Below, one piece after another: positions 1 through 6,643 of a DNA stretch of 64,000 nucleotides. Source of the DNA: JACCTI01 sp038237435 (GTDB lineage Bacteria; Verrucomicrobiota; Verrucomicrobiia; Chthoniobacterales; UBA10450). The position numbers were made by a program, and so were the translations under genes. Below the pieces are notes generated by a model. It did no database searches and was not told the DNA's origin. It saw only the letters and a program-made list of their open reading frames with translations. The stretch spans positions 62,001-126,000 of the forward strand of contig JBBRYT010000004.1 in assembly GCA_038237435.1 (NCBI GenBank), read 5' to 3'. Numbering within the stretch: position 1 is the first letter of the stretch; the number at the start of each line of letters is the position of its first letter.

Positions 1-185
1 CGTTTCTGAGCGGGTCTGGTTCTACCATTGCGGCGGTTACTCTGGCGTCGCCGGAGGAAATCGCCAAGGCCATGAAGGCCGCCGCGGGCGACGCGAAAGT
101 AGAGACGGTCGTGGCGATGGCGGACAACCAGGGCGCGATTCTTTTGCAAACCCGCCGGCCAACATTTCAGGTTCGGCGTCGATGA
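1..185 (+). CDS. C-terminal end of a GHMP-family kinase, probably homoserine kinase (partial)
   Basis: The gene enters from the left edge, so only about 60 C-terminal residues are present, read in the frame that begins at base 3. They start with a glycine/serine-rich FLSGSGSTIA segment, which resembles the third conserved GHMP kinase motif near the C-terminus. They end in a tail containing ADNQGA, reminiscent of homoserine kinase. Homoserine kinase phosphorylates homoserine in threonine synthesis. Another GHMP kinase such as IspE cannot be excluded from this fragment. The stop codon TGA (183-185) overlaps the ATG of lpxK in an ATGA arrangement, so the two are probably translationally coupled. 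Confidence 0.55.
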   Translation, partial: FLSGSGSTIAAVTLASPEEIAKAMKAAAGDAKVETVVAMADNQGAILLQTRRPTFQVRRR

Positions 186-1363
186 GTCAGCGCACGGAAA
201 GCCTCGAGCAATTTGCCATCGACGTGATTCTCGAGCGGCGGCACGGCTTTCGCGCATCGCTGCTGCGCATTTTCCTGCATGGACTTTCCTTTCTTTACGA
301 ACGCATCGTGCAATTGCGTCTTTTCCTCTATCGCCATCGCATTTTTCGCGAGCGCGCGCTTGGCTGTCTGGTCATCAGCATTGGAAATCTCACGGTCGGC
401 GGTACGGGCAAGACGCCGATCGTGGAAAAATTCGCGCGCGCCTTGCGCAGCGGTGGACGCCGTGTGGCGATCTTGAGCCGCGGTTACAAAAGCGTGCCGC
501 GACACGTGCCTAACAAGTGGTTTCGCAAAAAAATTCCTGCACCGCCGCGCATCGTTTCCGATGGAAAATCACTGCTGCTCGATTCGCTCACCGCCGGTGA
601 CGAGCCCTACATGCTGGCGAACAATTTGAAAGACGTGATCGTGCTGGTGGACAAGGACCGGGTGAAAAGCGGCCTCTTCGCGATCAAGGAAATGAAAGCC
701 GACACACTGCTGCTCGACGACGGGCTGCAGTATCTGCATCTCAAACATCGACTGGACATCGTGCTGATCGACCGGCAGGCGCCGTTCGGAAACGAATATC
801 TCCTTCCACGCGGAACGTTGCGCGAACCGCCGCGAAATTTGCGACGGGCCAGCTACATCTTCATTACCAAAAGCACGAGTGAGTCTAACGAGTCGTTAAT
901 CGAACGCATTCGGGAATACAACCGCACAGCGGAAATCATCGAATGCGCGCACAAGCCGCTGCATTTGCAGAATATTCTTACAGGCGAGCAGCTGCCGCTG
1001 GAACGATTACGCGAAACTTACGTTGGCTCGATCAGCGGCATCGCGCGTCCGGAAAGTTTTGAGGACGGACTGCGCGATCTCGGTGCGAAAATCGAAATTT
1101 CGAAACGCTACGCAGATCATCACCGCTACACGGAGAACGAGCTGCAATCGTTCATCAATCGCTGCGTGCGTCGCGATTTGGAAATGATTGTCACGACAGA
1201 GAAAGATGCCGTGCGTTTTCCACGGCTGATGAACCCGGAAGTGCCGATTTATTTCTTGCGGGTGGAGATCGAAATTTTAAGCGGACACGAGAGTTGGGAA
1301 CATTGCGTCGCGCGCATCTGCCAGCCGCAGCCAATGCTTTCGCCGGAGCGATTTTTTTCATGA
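182..1363 (+). CDS. lpxK: tetraacyldisaccharide 4'-kinase LpxK
   Basis: LpxK is the inner-membrane kinase that phosphorylates the 4' position of the lipid A disaccharide, making lipid IVA. The 393-residue length is a little above the family norm. An N-terminal hydrophobic/amphipathic stretch (about residues 25-50) precedes the Walker A loop GNLTVGGTGKTP at about residues 69-79, which is diagnostic of LpxK. A second conserved stretch, LLLDDGLQY with an Asp pair, follows around residue 177. It overlaps the upstream kinase gene and the downstream LigD-type gene by ATGA at each end, which suggests one transcript. Its presence shows a lipid A-bearing outer membrane. Confidence 0.95.
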   Translation: MSQRTESLEQFAIDVILERRHGFRASLLRIFLHGLSFLYERIVQLRLFLYRHRIFRERALGCLVISIGNLTVGGTGKTPIVEKFARALRSGGRRVAILSRGYKSVPRHVPNKWFRKKIPAPPRIVSDGKSLLLDSLTAGDEPYMLANNLKDVIVLVDKDRVKSGLFAIKEMKADTLLLDDGLQYLHLKHRLDIVLIDRQAPFGNEYLLPRGTLREPPRNLRRASYIFITKSTSESNESLIERIREYNRTAEIIECAHKPLHLQNILTGEQLPLERLRETYVGSISGIARPESFEDGLRDLGAKIEISKRYADHHRYTENELQSFINRCVRRDLEMIVTTEKDAVRFPRLMNPEVPIYFLRVEIEILSGHESWEHCVARICQPQPMLSPERFFS

Positions 1364-2277
1364 GCAAAAAAACCGAATTGATCGTGGAAGGCCGGAAACT
1401 CCCAGTCTCCAATCTCGATAAAGTCCTTTGGCCGAAGACCGGATTTACCAAAGGGGAAATGATCGATTATTACGTGCGGATTGGGCCGGTGTTGATTCCG
1501 CATTTGAAGGATCGGCCGCTGACTTTGAAGCGTTATCCGAATGGTGTGGAGCAGGAGTTTTTCTACGAAAAGAATTGTCCGTCGCATCGACCGGGCTGGG
1601 TGAAAACGGCGAAGGTCTGGAGTCACGGCAATCAGCGCGACATGCATTATTGCCTGGCGCAGGATCTGCCGACGCTCGTCTGGGCGGCTAATCTCGCCGA
1701 TATCGAGCTGCACACGTCGCTCGCGAAAAAGAAGGATGTGGCCAAGCCGACCATGATGGTTTTCGACCTCGACCCCGGTCCGCCGGCCGACATCGTGCAA
1801 TGCTGTCAGGTCGGGCTTTGGCTGAAGGACTTGTTAGGCGAAATGAAATTGAAGTCGTTTACGAAAACGAGCGGCTCGAAAGGCCTGCAGGTTTATGTAC
1901 CGTTGAATACGCCCGCTACTTTCGACCAAACAAAAGCACTCTCGCGTGCCTTGGCTGAACATCTTGAGCGCGAGCATCCGGATCGCGTCGTGCACAAGAT
2001 GTTGAAATCGCTGCGCACCGGAAAGGTGTTGGTCGATTGGAGTCAGAACGACGAACACAAGACGACGGTAAGTGTTTACTCGTTGCGCGCCAAGGAACGG
2101 CCGACCGTCTCAACGCCGATTACGTGGGACGAAGTAGGAGCTTGTTTGAAAAAAAAGAAGCCGGAGATGCTTACCTTCACGTCCGATCAAACACTGCAAC
2201 GAGTCGAAAAATTCGGCGATCTGTTTGAAGCAGTCTTAACCTCGAAACAAAAACTGCCCAAGAAGTGGGATCTGTAA
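1360..2277 (+). CDS. LigD-type DNA polymerase/primase domain protein, stand-alone
   Basis: This 305-residue protein matches the archaeo-eukaryotic primase-like polymerase domain of bacterial NHEJ ligase LigD. The start is taken at the ATG overlapping the lpxK stop (ATGA at 1360-1363), because the family N-terminus (SNLDKVLWPKTGFTKGEM) begins just after it. The catalytic metal-binding motif FDLDPGP, the SGSKGLQVYVPL segment and the DWSQN segment are all present. No ligase or nuclease domain is fused, and no ku or ligase gene lies in this window. Stand-alone PolDom proteins are known and can add or copy short nucleotide tracts at breaks. Whether it acts in NHEJ here is unknown. The gene ends 21 bp before the convergent ggt gene. 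Confidence 0.88.
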   Translation: MSKKTELIVEGRKLPVSNLDKVLWPKTGFTKGEMIDYYVRIGPVLIPHLKDRPLTLKRYPNGVEQEFFYEKNCPSHRPGWVKTAKVWSHGNQRDMHYCLAQDLPTLVWAANLADIELHTSLAKKKDVAKPTMMVFDLDPGPPADIVQCCQVGLWLKDLLGEMKLKSFTKTSGSKGLQVYVPLNTPATFDQTKALSRALAEHLEREHPDRVVHKMLKSLRTGKVLVDWSQNDEHKTTVSVYSLRAKERPTVSTPITWDEVGACLKKKKPEMLTFTSDQTLQRVEKFGDLFEAVLTSKQKLPKKWDL

Positions 2278-2280
2278 CCA

Positions 2281-2290
2281 CTCGTTAGGC
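2281..2290 (+). repeat. intergenic copy of the CTCGTTAGGC iterated motif
   Basis: This is one of the very few exact copies outside coding sequence. It sits in the 21-bp gap between two convergent genes and is preceded by A (11-mer ACTCGTTAGGC). There is no partner inverted copy next to it, so it does not form a terminator hairpin of the kind some Neisseria uptake sequences do. Confidence 0.8.
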
Positions 2291-2298
2291 AACCCAAA

Positions 2299-4029
2299 CT
2301 AATATCCTGCCGCCTGTCCGTCTTTGCGGCCCTCACTCGCGCCGACATAAACACGCTGACCATCGTGCATTTCGACTTTGATCGCCTGGTAGCCTCCGTA
2401 ACCACCCAGATCGTAACGCACATCGTGACCTTTGCGCTTTAACTCACTCACAACTTCCCACGGGATGCCGCTCTCCAGATTCACGTAGCCGCCTTCCTTC
2501 ATTTTTTCGCCGGTCGGCTCGTTGTCGCCTTCATGTTGCCAACGCGACGCGTCGCCGGCTTCCTGCACGTTCAATCCGAAATCGATCTGGTTTACGAGCA
2601 CCTGCACGTGGCCTTGCGGCTGCATGCCGCCGCCCATAACGCCGAATGCTTCCCACGGTTTTCCGTCTTTCATGACGAAGCCGGGAATAATGGTGTGGAA
2701 CGGACGCTTGCCGGGCGCATAAACATTGGCGTGGCCCGATTCCATCGAGAAAAGCTCGCCGCGATCCTGAAACATGAAGCCGAGTCCGGGCACGACGATG
2801 CCGCTACCCATTCCGCGGTAGTTGCTTTGGATGAGGCTGACCATGTTTCCTTCATCGTCCGCTGTGCACATATATATCGTGTCACCTTGATCGAGCGCGG
2901 GATTACCAGGCGCGACGGTTTTCGCGGCTTTGTTTTGATCGATTAACTTCCGGCGCTCCGCGGCATACTCTTTCGAGAGCAAACTCTTCAGCGGAATTTT
3001 TGCGAAGGCGGGATCGGCGTAAAATTTTGCGCGGTCGGCCCACGCGATTTTTTTCGCTTCGACCATGGTGTGCAAGGTGGCGGCGGAATTGCGCCCCATC
3101 GCGCGCAGGTTGTAGGTCTCGAGCATGTTCAGCATTTGCAGCGTGGCGATGCCCTGACCATTCGGGGGTAGTTCGAAAACGTCGAAACCACGGTAGCTGA
3201 CGGATACTGGATCGATCCAGGTGCTGGTGTGTTTCTCGAAATCGGCTTTGCGCAGAAAGCCGCCATTTGCCTGCATGAAGGCATCGATCTTGTCCGCGAT
3301 TTCGCCTTTGTAATAAGCGTCGCGTCCCTTCTCGCCGATCAACTTCAAGGAATGCGCGAGGTCGGGGTTCTTGAAGATGTCGCCTTTCGCTGGCGTGCGA
3401 CCTTTGCCATCGAGCGTGTAGGTTTGGAAAAATCCGCCGGGCTGATCTTTGTAGAGCTCGGGACCGAAATGCCAGTAGAAGGCGATCAATTCCGTAACGG
3501 GAAAACCTTCTTCCGCATAATGAATCGCGCCGGAGAGATCGTCCCCTAACGAGAGCTTGCCGAACTTCTTTTGGAGCTCGGCCCAGCCATCGACCGCTCC
3601 CGCCACGCTGATCGGCAACATGCCGCGGGGCGGAATTGTCTCGCGTTTTAATTTCGCCAGCTCGGCCTTCATGCCGTCGTAACTCAAACCAAGCGGCGAA
3701 CGCCCGCTGGCGTTGAGTCCGTAAAGTTTGTTTTCCTTCGCGCTGTAAACGATCGCGAAAAGATCGCCGCCGATGCCGTTGGAAACCGGCTCCATCAGAC
3801 CGAGCGTCGCATTCGCAGCAATGGCGGCGTCGACCGCGTTGCCGCCTCGCTTTAAGACATCGAGACCAACCTGGCTCGCCGCGGGAACACTGGTACAAAC
3901 CATTCCATGTCGCGCCAGAACTTCAGAACGGGTGGCGAATGGTTGACCGGTAATGCGGTCAACTTGCGCTTGAAGAGTAGTGAGAAGGAAAAAATAGCTG
4001 ACCGAAAAAACAAGCGCGCGCATGTGCAA
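2299..4029 (-). CDS. ggt: gamma-glutamyltransferase (glutathione hydrolase)
   Basis: Periplasmic N-terminal nucleophile hydrolase that cleaves the gamma-glutamyl bond of glutathione and related compounds. The 576-residue precursor starts with a signal peptide (about residues 1-21, ending LQAQ). The self-cleavage/nucleophile Thr is predicted at residue 384 in QGDTIYMC. This uses DTIY in place of the classical TTHY, a variant seen in one branch of the family. Downstream come the SLIQSNY and GMGSGIVVPG segments of the small subunit, and the family GGG motif (GVMGGGMQPQGHVQ). The gene lies 5 bp after the LolC/E-type permease gene on the same strand, so both may share a transcript. A second ATG two codons in is an alternative start. 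Confidence 0.93.
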   Translation of the reverse strand: MHMRALVFSVSYFFLLTTLQAQVDRITGQPFATRSEVLARHGMVCTSVPAASQVGLDVLKRGGNAVDAAIAANATLGLMEPVSNGIGGDLFAIVYSAKENKLYGLNASGRSPLGLSYDGMKAELAKLKRETIPPRGMLPISVAGAVDGWAELQKKFGKLSLGDDLSGAIHYAEEGFPVTELIAFYWHFGPELYKDQPGGFFQTYTLDGKGRTPAKGDIFKNPDLAHSLKLIGEKGRDAYYKGEIADKIDAFMQANGGFLRKADFEKHTSTWIDPVSVSYRGFDVFELPPNGQGIATLQMLNMLETYNLRAMGRNSAATLHTMVEAKKIAWADRAKFYADPAFAKIPLKSLLSKEYAAERRKLIDQNKAAKTVAPGNPALDQGDTIYMCTADDEGNMVSLIQSNYRGMGSGIVVPGLGFMFQDRGELFSMESGHANVYAPGKRPFHTIIPGFVMKDGKPWEAFGVMGGGMQPQGHVQVLVNQIDFGLNVQEAGDASRWQHEGDNEPTGEKMKEGGYVNLESGIPWEVVSELKRKGHDVRYDLGGYGGYQAIKVEMHDGQRVYVGASEGRKDGQAAGY

Positions 4030-4034
4030 CGCAA

Positions 4035-5327
4035 CTACTCGAAGCGCAATGCTTCAACTGGATCTTTGCGGGCCGCGTTATAGGCGGGCAACAATGCGGC
4101 GAGCGAACAGATGATAAAAGCGATGACGCAAATTTTCGCCACATCACTCGGAATCACTTCCGCGGGAATCTGCGAAAACTGATAGATCTGCCTGGGGAAA
4201 ACTTCGATGCCTAAGGTCGAAGAGAGCCAGTGACTGAATTCGTTTCGGTACCGGATCAGCGTCATGCCCAGGCCCAGGCCGGTGAGCGTTCCGAAAAGTC
4301 CGACAATCATTCCTTGCGCCAGAAATACCCAGATGATCTGCCAATTATCCGCGCCGATCGCCTTGATGATTCCGATCTCGCGCGTCTTTTGCACGGTGAC
4401 GGTGATGAGCGTGCTCATGATGCCGAAAGCCGCGACCACCACGATGAAGAAGAGGAGAAAAAACATCACGGTCCGTTCGAGTCGCACCGCTTCGAAATAT
4501 TGATTGTTCATTTCGATCCAGGTCTGCGCGTATTCGGGCGCGGTGAGGAAACGCTCGAGTGCTTCCTTCACTCCCTGCGCCGCATAGGGATCAACAGTCC
4601 GAACGGTTAGGCCGTGAAGTGCGTCGCCGAGGTTGTAAAGTTCCTGCCCGATGTGCACCGGCACGAGGATGAACTCGGAATCGTGCAGGTAATGTCCGGT
4701 TTCGAAAATGCCGGTGATGGTCAGATCTTTCGGCAGGACGACTTCGCGCAATTCATCGATCGCCGCCTGCCGCGCCGCGCCTTCTTTGTCATCGAGTTTT
4801 TTTATCCCCTCCATGATTTGGTTGAGATTACCAGGCGAATAAACCGTCAGCTGATCGCCTACATCGATCTGGAGTTTGCGCGCCAGCTCCACGCCGATGA
4901 CCGCGGTGTCGCCTTCGAGATTGAATTCGCCGCGCTTAATGAATTTGTGAATCGGCACGACCTTCTCTTCTTCGTCGGGATCAATTCCGCGAATCAGGGG
5001 TGCGAGCCGTTGGCCTTGGAATTCCGCGATCACCGGACCTTGCACGTAAGGCGCAGTAGCCACCACGCCGGGCGTGTTTCGAATCTTCACCGTCAGATCG
5101 CGCCAATCGCGCAACACATCCTGGGAGGAAACGAGAATGTGCGCGTCGAAATCGATCACCTTTTGGCGAAGCTCGCGATCGAACCCGGTCATGACCGAAA
5201 TGACTAGGATCAGAACAGTCACACCGAGCATGACACCGAGGATCGAAATCAGGGTGATGATCGAAACGAAAGTGCGCTTTGGTTTGAGGTAGCGCAGCGC
5301 GAGGAAGAGGCTGAACGGTAGTTTCAA
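4035..5327 (-). CDS. ABC transporter permease of the LolC/LolE type
   Basis: 430-residue inner-membrane protein with the FtsX/MacB-like plan: one N-terminal transmembrane helix (about 20-50), a large periplasmic domain (about 50-290), then three helices at about 290-420. The N-terminus (FLALRYLKPKRTFVSIIT) is characteristic of lipoprotein-releasing permeases, which pull lipoproteins from the inner membrane and hand them to LolA. The C-terminus ARKDPVEALRFE matches the family tail. The partner ATPase LolD is not in the immediate neighbourhood. A macrolide/lipoprotein exporter of the same superfamily is possible, but the N-terminal motif favours LolC/E. Confidence 0.85.
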   Translation of the reverse strand: MKLPFSLFLALRYLKPKRTFVSIITLISILGVMLGVTVLILVISVMTGFDRELRQKVIDFDAHILVSSQDVLRDWRDLTVKIRNTPGVVATAPYVQGPVIAEFQGQRLAPLIRGIDPDEEEKVVPIHKFIKRGEFNLEGDTAVIGVELARKLQIDVGDQLTVYSPGNLNQIMEGIKKLDDKEGAARQAAIDELREVVLPKDLTITGIFETGHYLHDSEFILVPVHIGQELYNLGDALHGLTVRTVDPYAAQGVKEALERFLTAPEYAQTWIEMNNQYFEAVRLERTVMFFLLFFIVVVAAFGIMSTLITVTVQKTREIGIIKAIGADNWQIIWVFLAQGMIVGLFGTLTGLGLGMTLIRYRNEFSHWLSSTLGIEVFPRQIYQFSQIPAEVIPSDVAKICVIAFIICSLAALLPAYNAARKDPVEALRFE

Positions 5328-5360
5328 ATCGCGCTTACCGTCGCCGGAAAGAGAACTCGA

Positions 5361-5717
5361 TCAAACTGCATGCGCTTGGAGTTCCTCCAAGGTGACGAAC
5401 TCGAGCGCGGATGAATGCGTCGCTTCGAGATCAACCTTTCCCGCGAGTCCGCGTTTCAGCGCGGCTTTCCAACGTGTCACGCACACGCACCATTTATCGC
5501 CAGGTTTTAATCCAGGAAAACCGTACTCCGGGTGGGGCGTAATGAGGTCGTTTCCATCCAGAGCCGAAAAGTCGAGAAAATCCTCGTCGACCAAAACACA
5601 AACGGTATGCAGCCCGACATCTTCCGGTCCGGTGCGGCAGTAACCGTCGCGATAAAATCCAGTGAGCGGATCGCGGCAGCAGCAGCGCAATTCCGTTCCG
5701 AGAACGTTGGTCGGCAT
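5361..5717 (-). CDS. DUF2237 family protein
   Basis: 118-residue cytosolic protein of unknown function. The start is placed at the internal ATG giving MPTNVLGTELRCCC, because the conserved family region (LGTELRCCC, TGFYRDGYC, DVGLHTVC) begins immediately there. A start five codons upstream (5732) is also open. The family is recognised by clustered cysteines (CCC near residue 11 and further Cys residues at YC, VC and WCVCVT) and a G.KPGD.WC core. All are present. No neighbour suggests a role. Confidence 0.75.
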   Translation of the reverse strand: MPTNVLGTELRCCCRDPLTGFYRDGYCRTGPEDVGLHTVCVLVDEDFLDFSALDGNDLITPHPEYGFPGLKPGDKWCVCVTRWKAALKRGLAGKVDLEATHSSALEFVTLEELQAHAV

Positions 5718-5831
5718 CGTCGAAGATAGCACCTGTGACTGTTTCGGGAAATTAGGAAATCGTCGGAAACTATTACGCTTACTTCAGAAATGCGACGGCC
5801 ATCGATTTTTTTATTAATCTATAAGAAACCA

Positions 5832-6057
5832 TTCTCCAACGGTTTAAGAATGTTTTCAGCTCCGCGGCATATCGCTTGCTGAGGTGATTGCCACCTTTAT
5901 GAAGCGCACGGCTCCCCGACTGATTGCCGTGGAAGTAATCAAACCCAGAAAATCCTCCTGGAACAATTAGGCGTGTCTCGCCCCGAGCGTAATGCCGGGG
6001 CGAGACATCGCCAACGGTTTCAAACACGCGCCGCCTGTGGGCGCGTGATTTTTTTTT
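5832..6057 (+). ncRNA. candidate structured small RNA ending in a Rho-independent terminator
   Basis: Read on the + strand, this segment contains four stem-loops. The first is 5882-5896 (AGGTG/CACCT, 5-nt loop). The second is 5907-5931 (CACGGC/GCCGTG, 13-nt loop). The third is 5974-6007 (perfect 12-bp stem TGTCTCGCCCCG, 10-nt loop). The fourth is 6025-6047 (CACGCGCC/GGCGCGTG), followed by nine T. The 10-mer CCAACGGTTT occurs near both ends (5836 and 6011). A TATAAG at 5820-5825 could be a -10 element, but I see no matching -35. No plus-strand gene lies upstream for the terminator to serve, which favours an independent transcript of about 225 nt. I do not recognise it as 6S, tmRNA, SRP or RNase P RNA. 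The 5' end is a guess. Confidence 0.5.
6025..6057 (+). terminator. Rho-independent terminator
   Basis: A perfect 8-bp GC-rich stem (CACGCGCC / GGCGCGTG) with a 7-nt loop is followed after one A by nine consecutive T (6049-6057). This is the strongest intrinsic terminator shape in the window. It lies directly in front of the 2H phosphoesterase gene, so it ends transcription coming from the gene-free stretch, not from a plus-strand protein gene. Confidence 0.75.
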
Positions 6058-6091
6058 GGCGGAAAGCAATCGCGCTGCTTCCTTCCGCTTG

Positions 6092-6631
6092 GTGGATCAA
6101 AGTTCTCAGCGCCTCGCCGTCTGGTTATTGCCAGCAGCGCGCGAGCAAAAATTCTTCGCCTCGCTTATCCGAGCGTTAGCGGCTCGCTTTGACGCGCCAA
6201 TCTTTGAACCTCATCTGACGTTGTGCGACGGCGGAATGAACGAGGACGCTGCACGGCAAGTTCTCGCGGAGACTCCGGCACGCACGACTTACCAGCTGGA
6301 AATCGGCTCGATCGAAGTTTCCGCGCGTTTCACTAAGACGCTCTTTGTTCGCTTCCGACCTTCGGAGGAGTTGGATCAATTGCGACGATCAGTAAACGAA
6401 GCATTGAGATTACCTCAGTCTGGTGACTTCGACCCGCATCTGAGTTTGCTTTACAAAGAAATGCCCGAAGCAAAAAAGAACGAGATCCGCGGAACCATCG
6501 CACTGCCGTTCGAGCGCGTGACCTTCACGGGACTCGCGCTCATCGCCCATCCGATGAAAATTATCACGCGGGCAGATGTGAAAGCTTGGCAGATTCTCGC
6601 GCAACGCTCGCTTGCAGAAAGCTCTCGTTAG
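6092..6631 (+). CDS. 2H phosphoesterase, cyclic phosphodiesterase-like
   Basis: About 179 residues carrying two HxS/TL motifs, HLTL (in FEPHLTLCDGG) and HLSL (in FDPHLSLLYKEM). These are the paired catalytic histidines of the 2H superfamily, which opens cyclic phosphates or handles RNA 2',3' ends. The layout is closest to plant/yeast-type cyclic phosphodiesterases. The start is uncertain: GTG at 6092 precedes the first strand (QRLAVWLLPA), while an in-frame TTG at 6056 lies inside the terminator T-tract. No clear ribosome binding site is seen. The stop codon TAG (6629-6631) is part of a CTCGTTAGGC motif copy. The Hsp70 gene begins 12 bp later. Confidence 0.75.
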   Translation: MDQSSQRLAVWLLPAAREQKFFASLIRALAARFDAPIFEPHLTLCDGGMNEDAARQVLAETPARTTYQLEIGSIEVSARFTKTLFVRFRPSEELDQLRRSVNEALRLPQSGDFDPHLSLLYKEMPEAKKNEIRGTIALPFERVTFTGLALIAHPMKIITRADVKAWQILAQRSLAESSR

Positions 6632-6633
6632 GC
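6624..6633 (+). repeat. motif copy that supplies a stop codon
   Basis: Exact CTCGTTAGGC whose internal TAG is the termination codon of the 2H phosphoesterase gene. The motif is therefore in the one forward reading frame that cannot be tolerated inside a gene. Confidence 0.75.
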
Positions 6634-6643
6634 ACTTTGAATT

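Larger units (their letters stand above)
5733..6091. other. gene-free stretch of about 360 bp holding a candidate structured RNA and terminator
   Basis: Between the DUF2237 gene (minus strand) and the 2H phosphoesterase gene (plus strand) there is no convincing protein gene. A 96-codon minus-strand frame crosses it but shows no family features and coincides with strong hairpins. The stretch instead holds four consecutive stem-loops on the plus strand and a terminator, described separately. Confidence 0.6.

Noticed and set aside
5832..6057. Identification of the candidate RNA as 6S RNA, tmRNA or SRP RNA
   Set aside because: It has several separate hairpins in place of one long interrupted hairpin, and lacks the conserved SRP loop and tmRNA tag-like features.
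5779..6069. 96-codon minus-strand open frame in the gap
   Set aside because: No recognisable family features, basic-rich composition and complete overlap with strong plus-strand hairpins; more likely a by-product of the structured segment.
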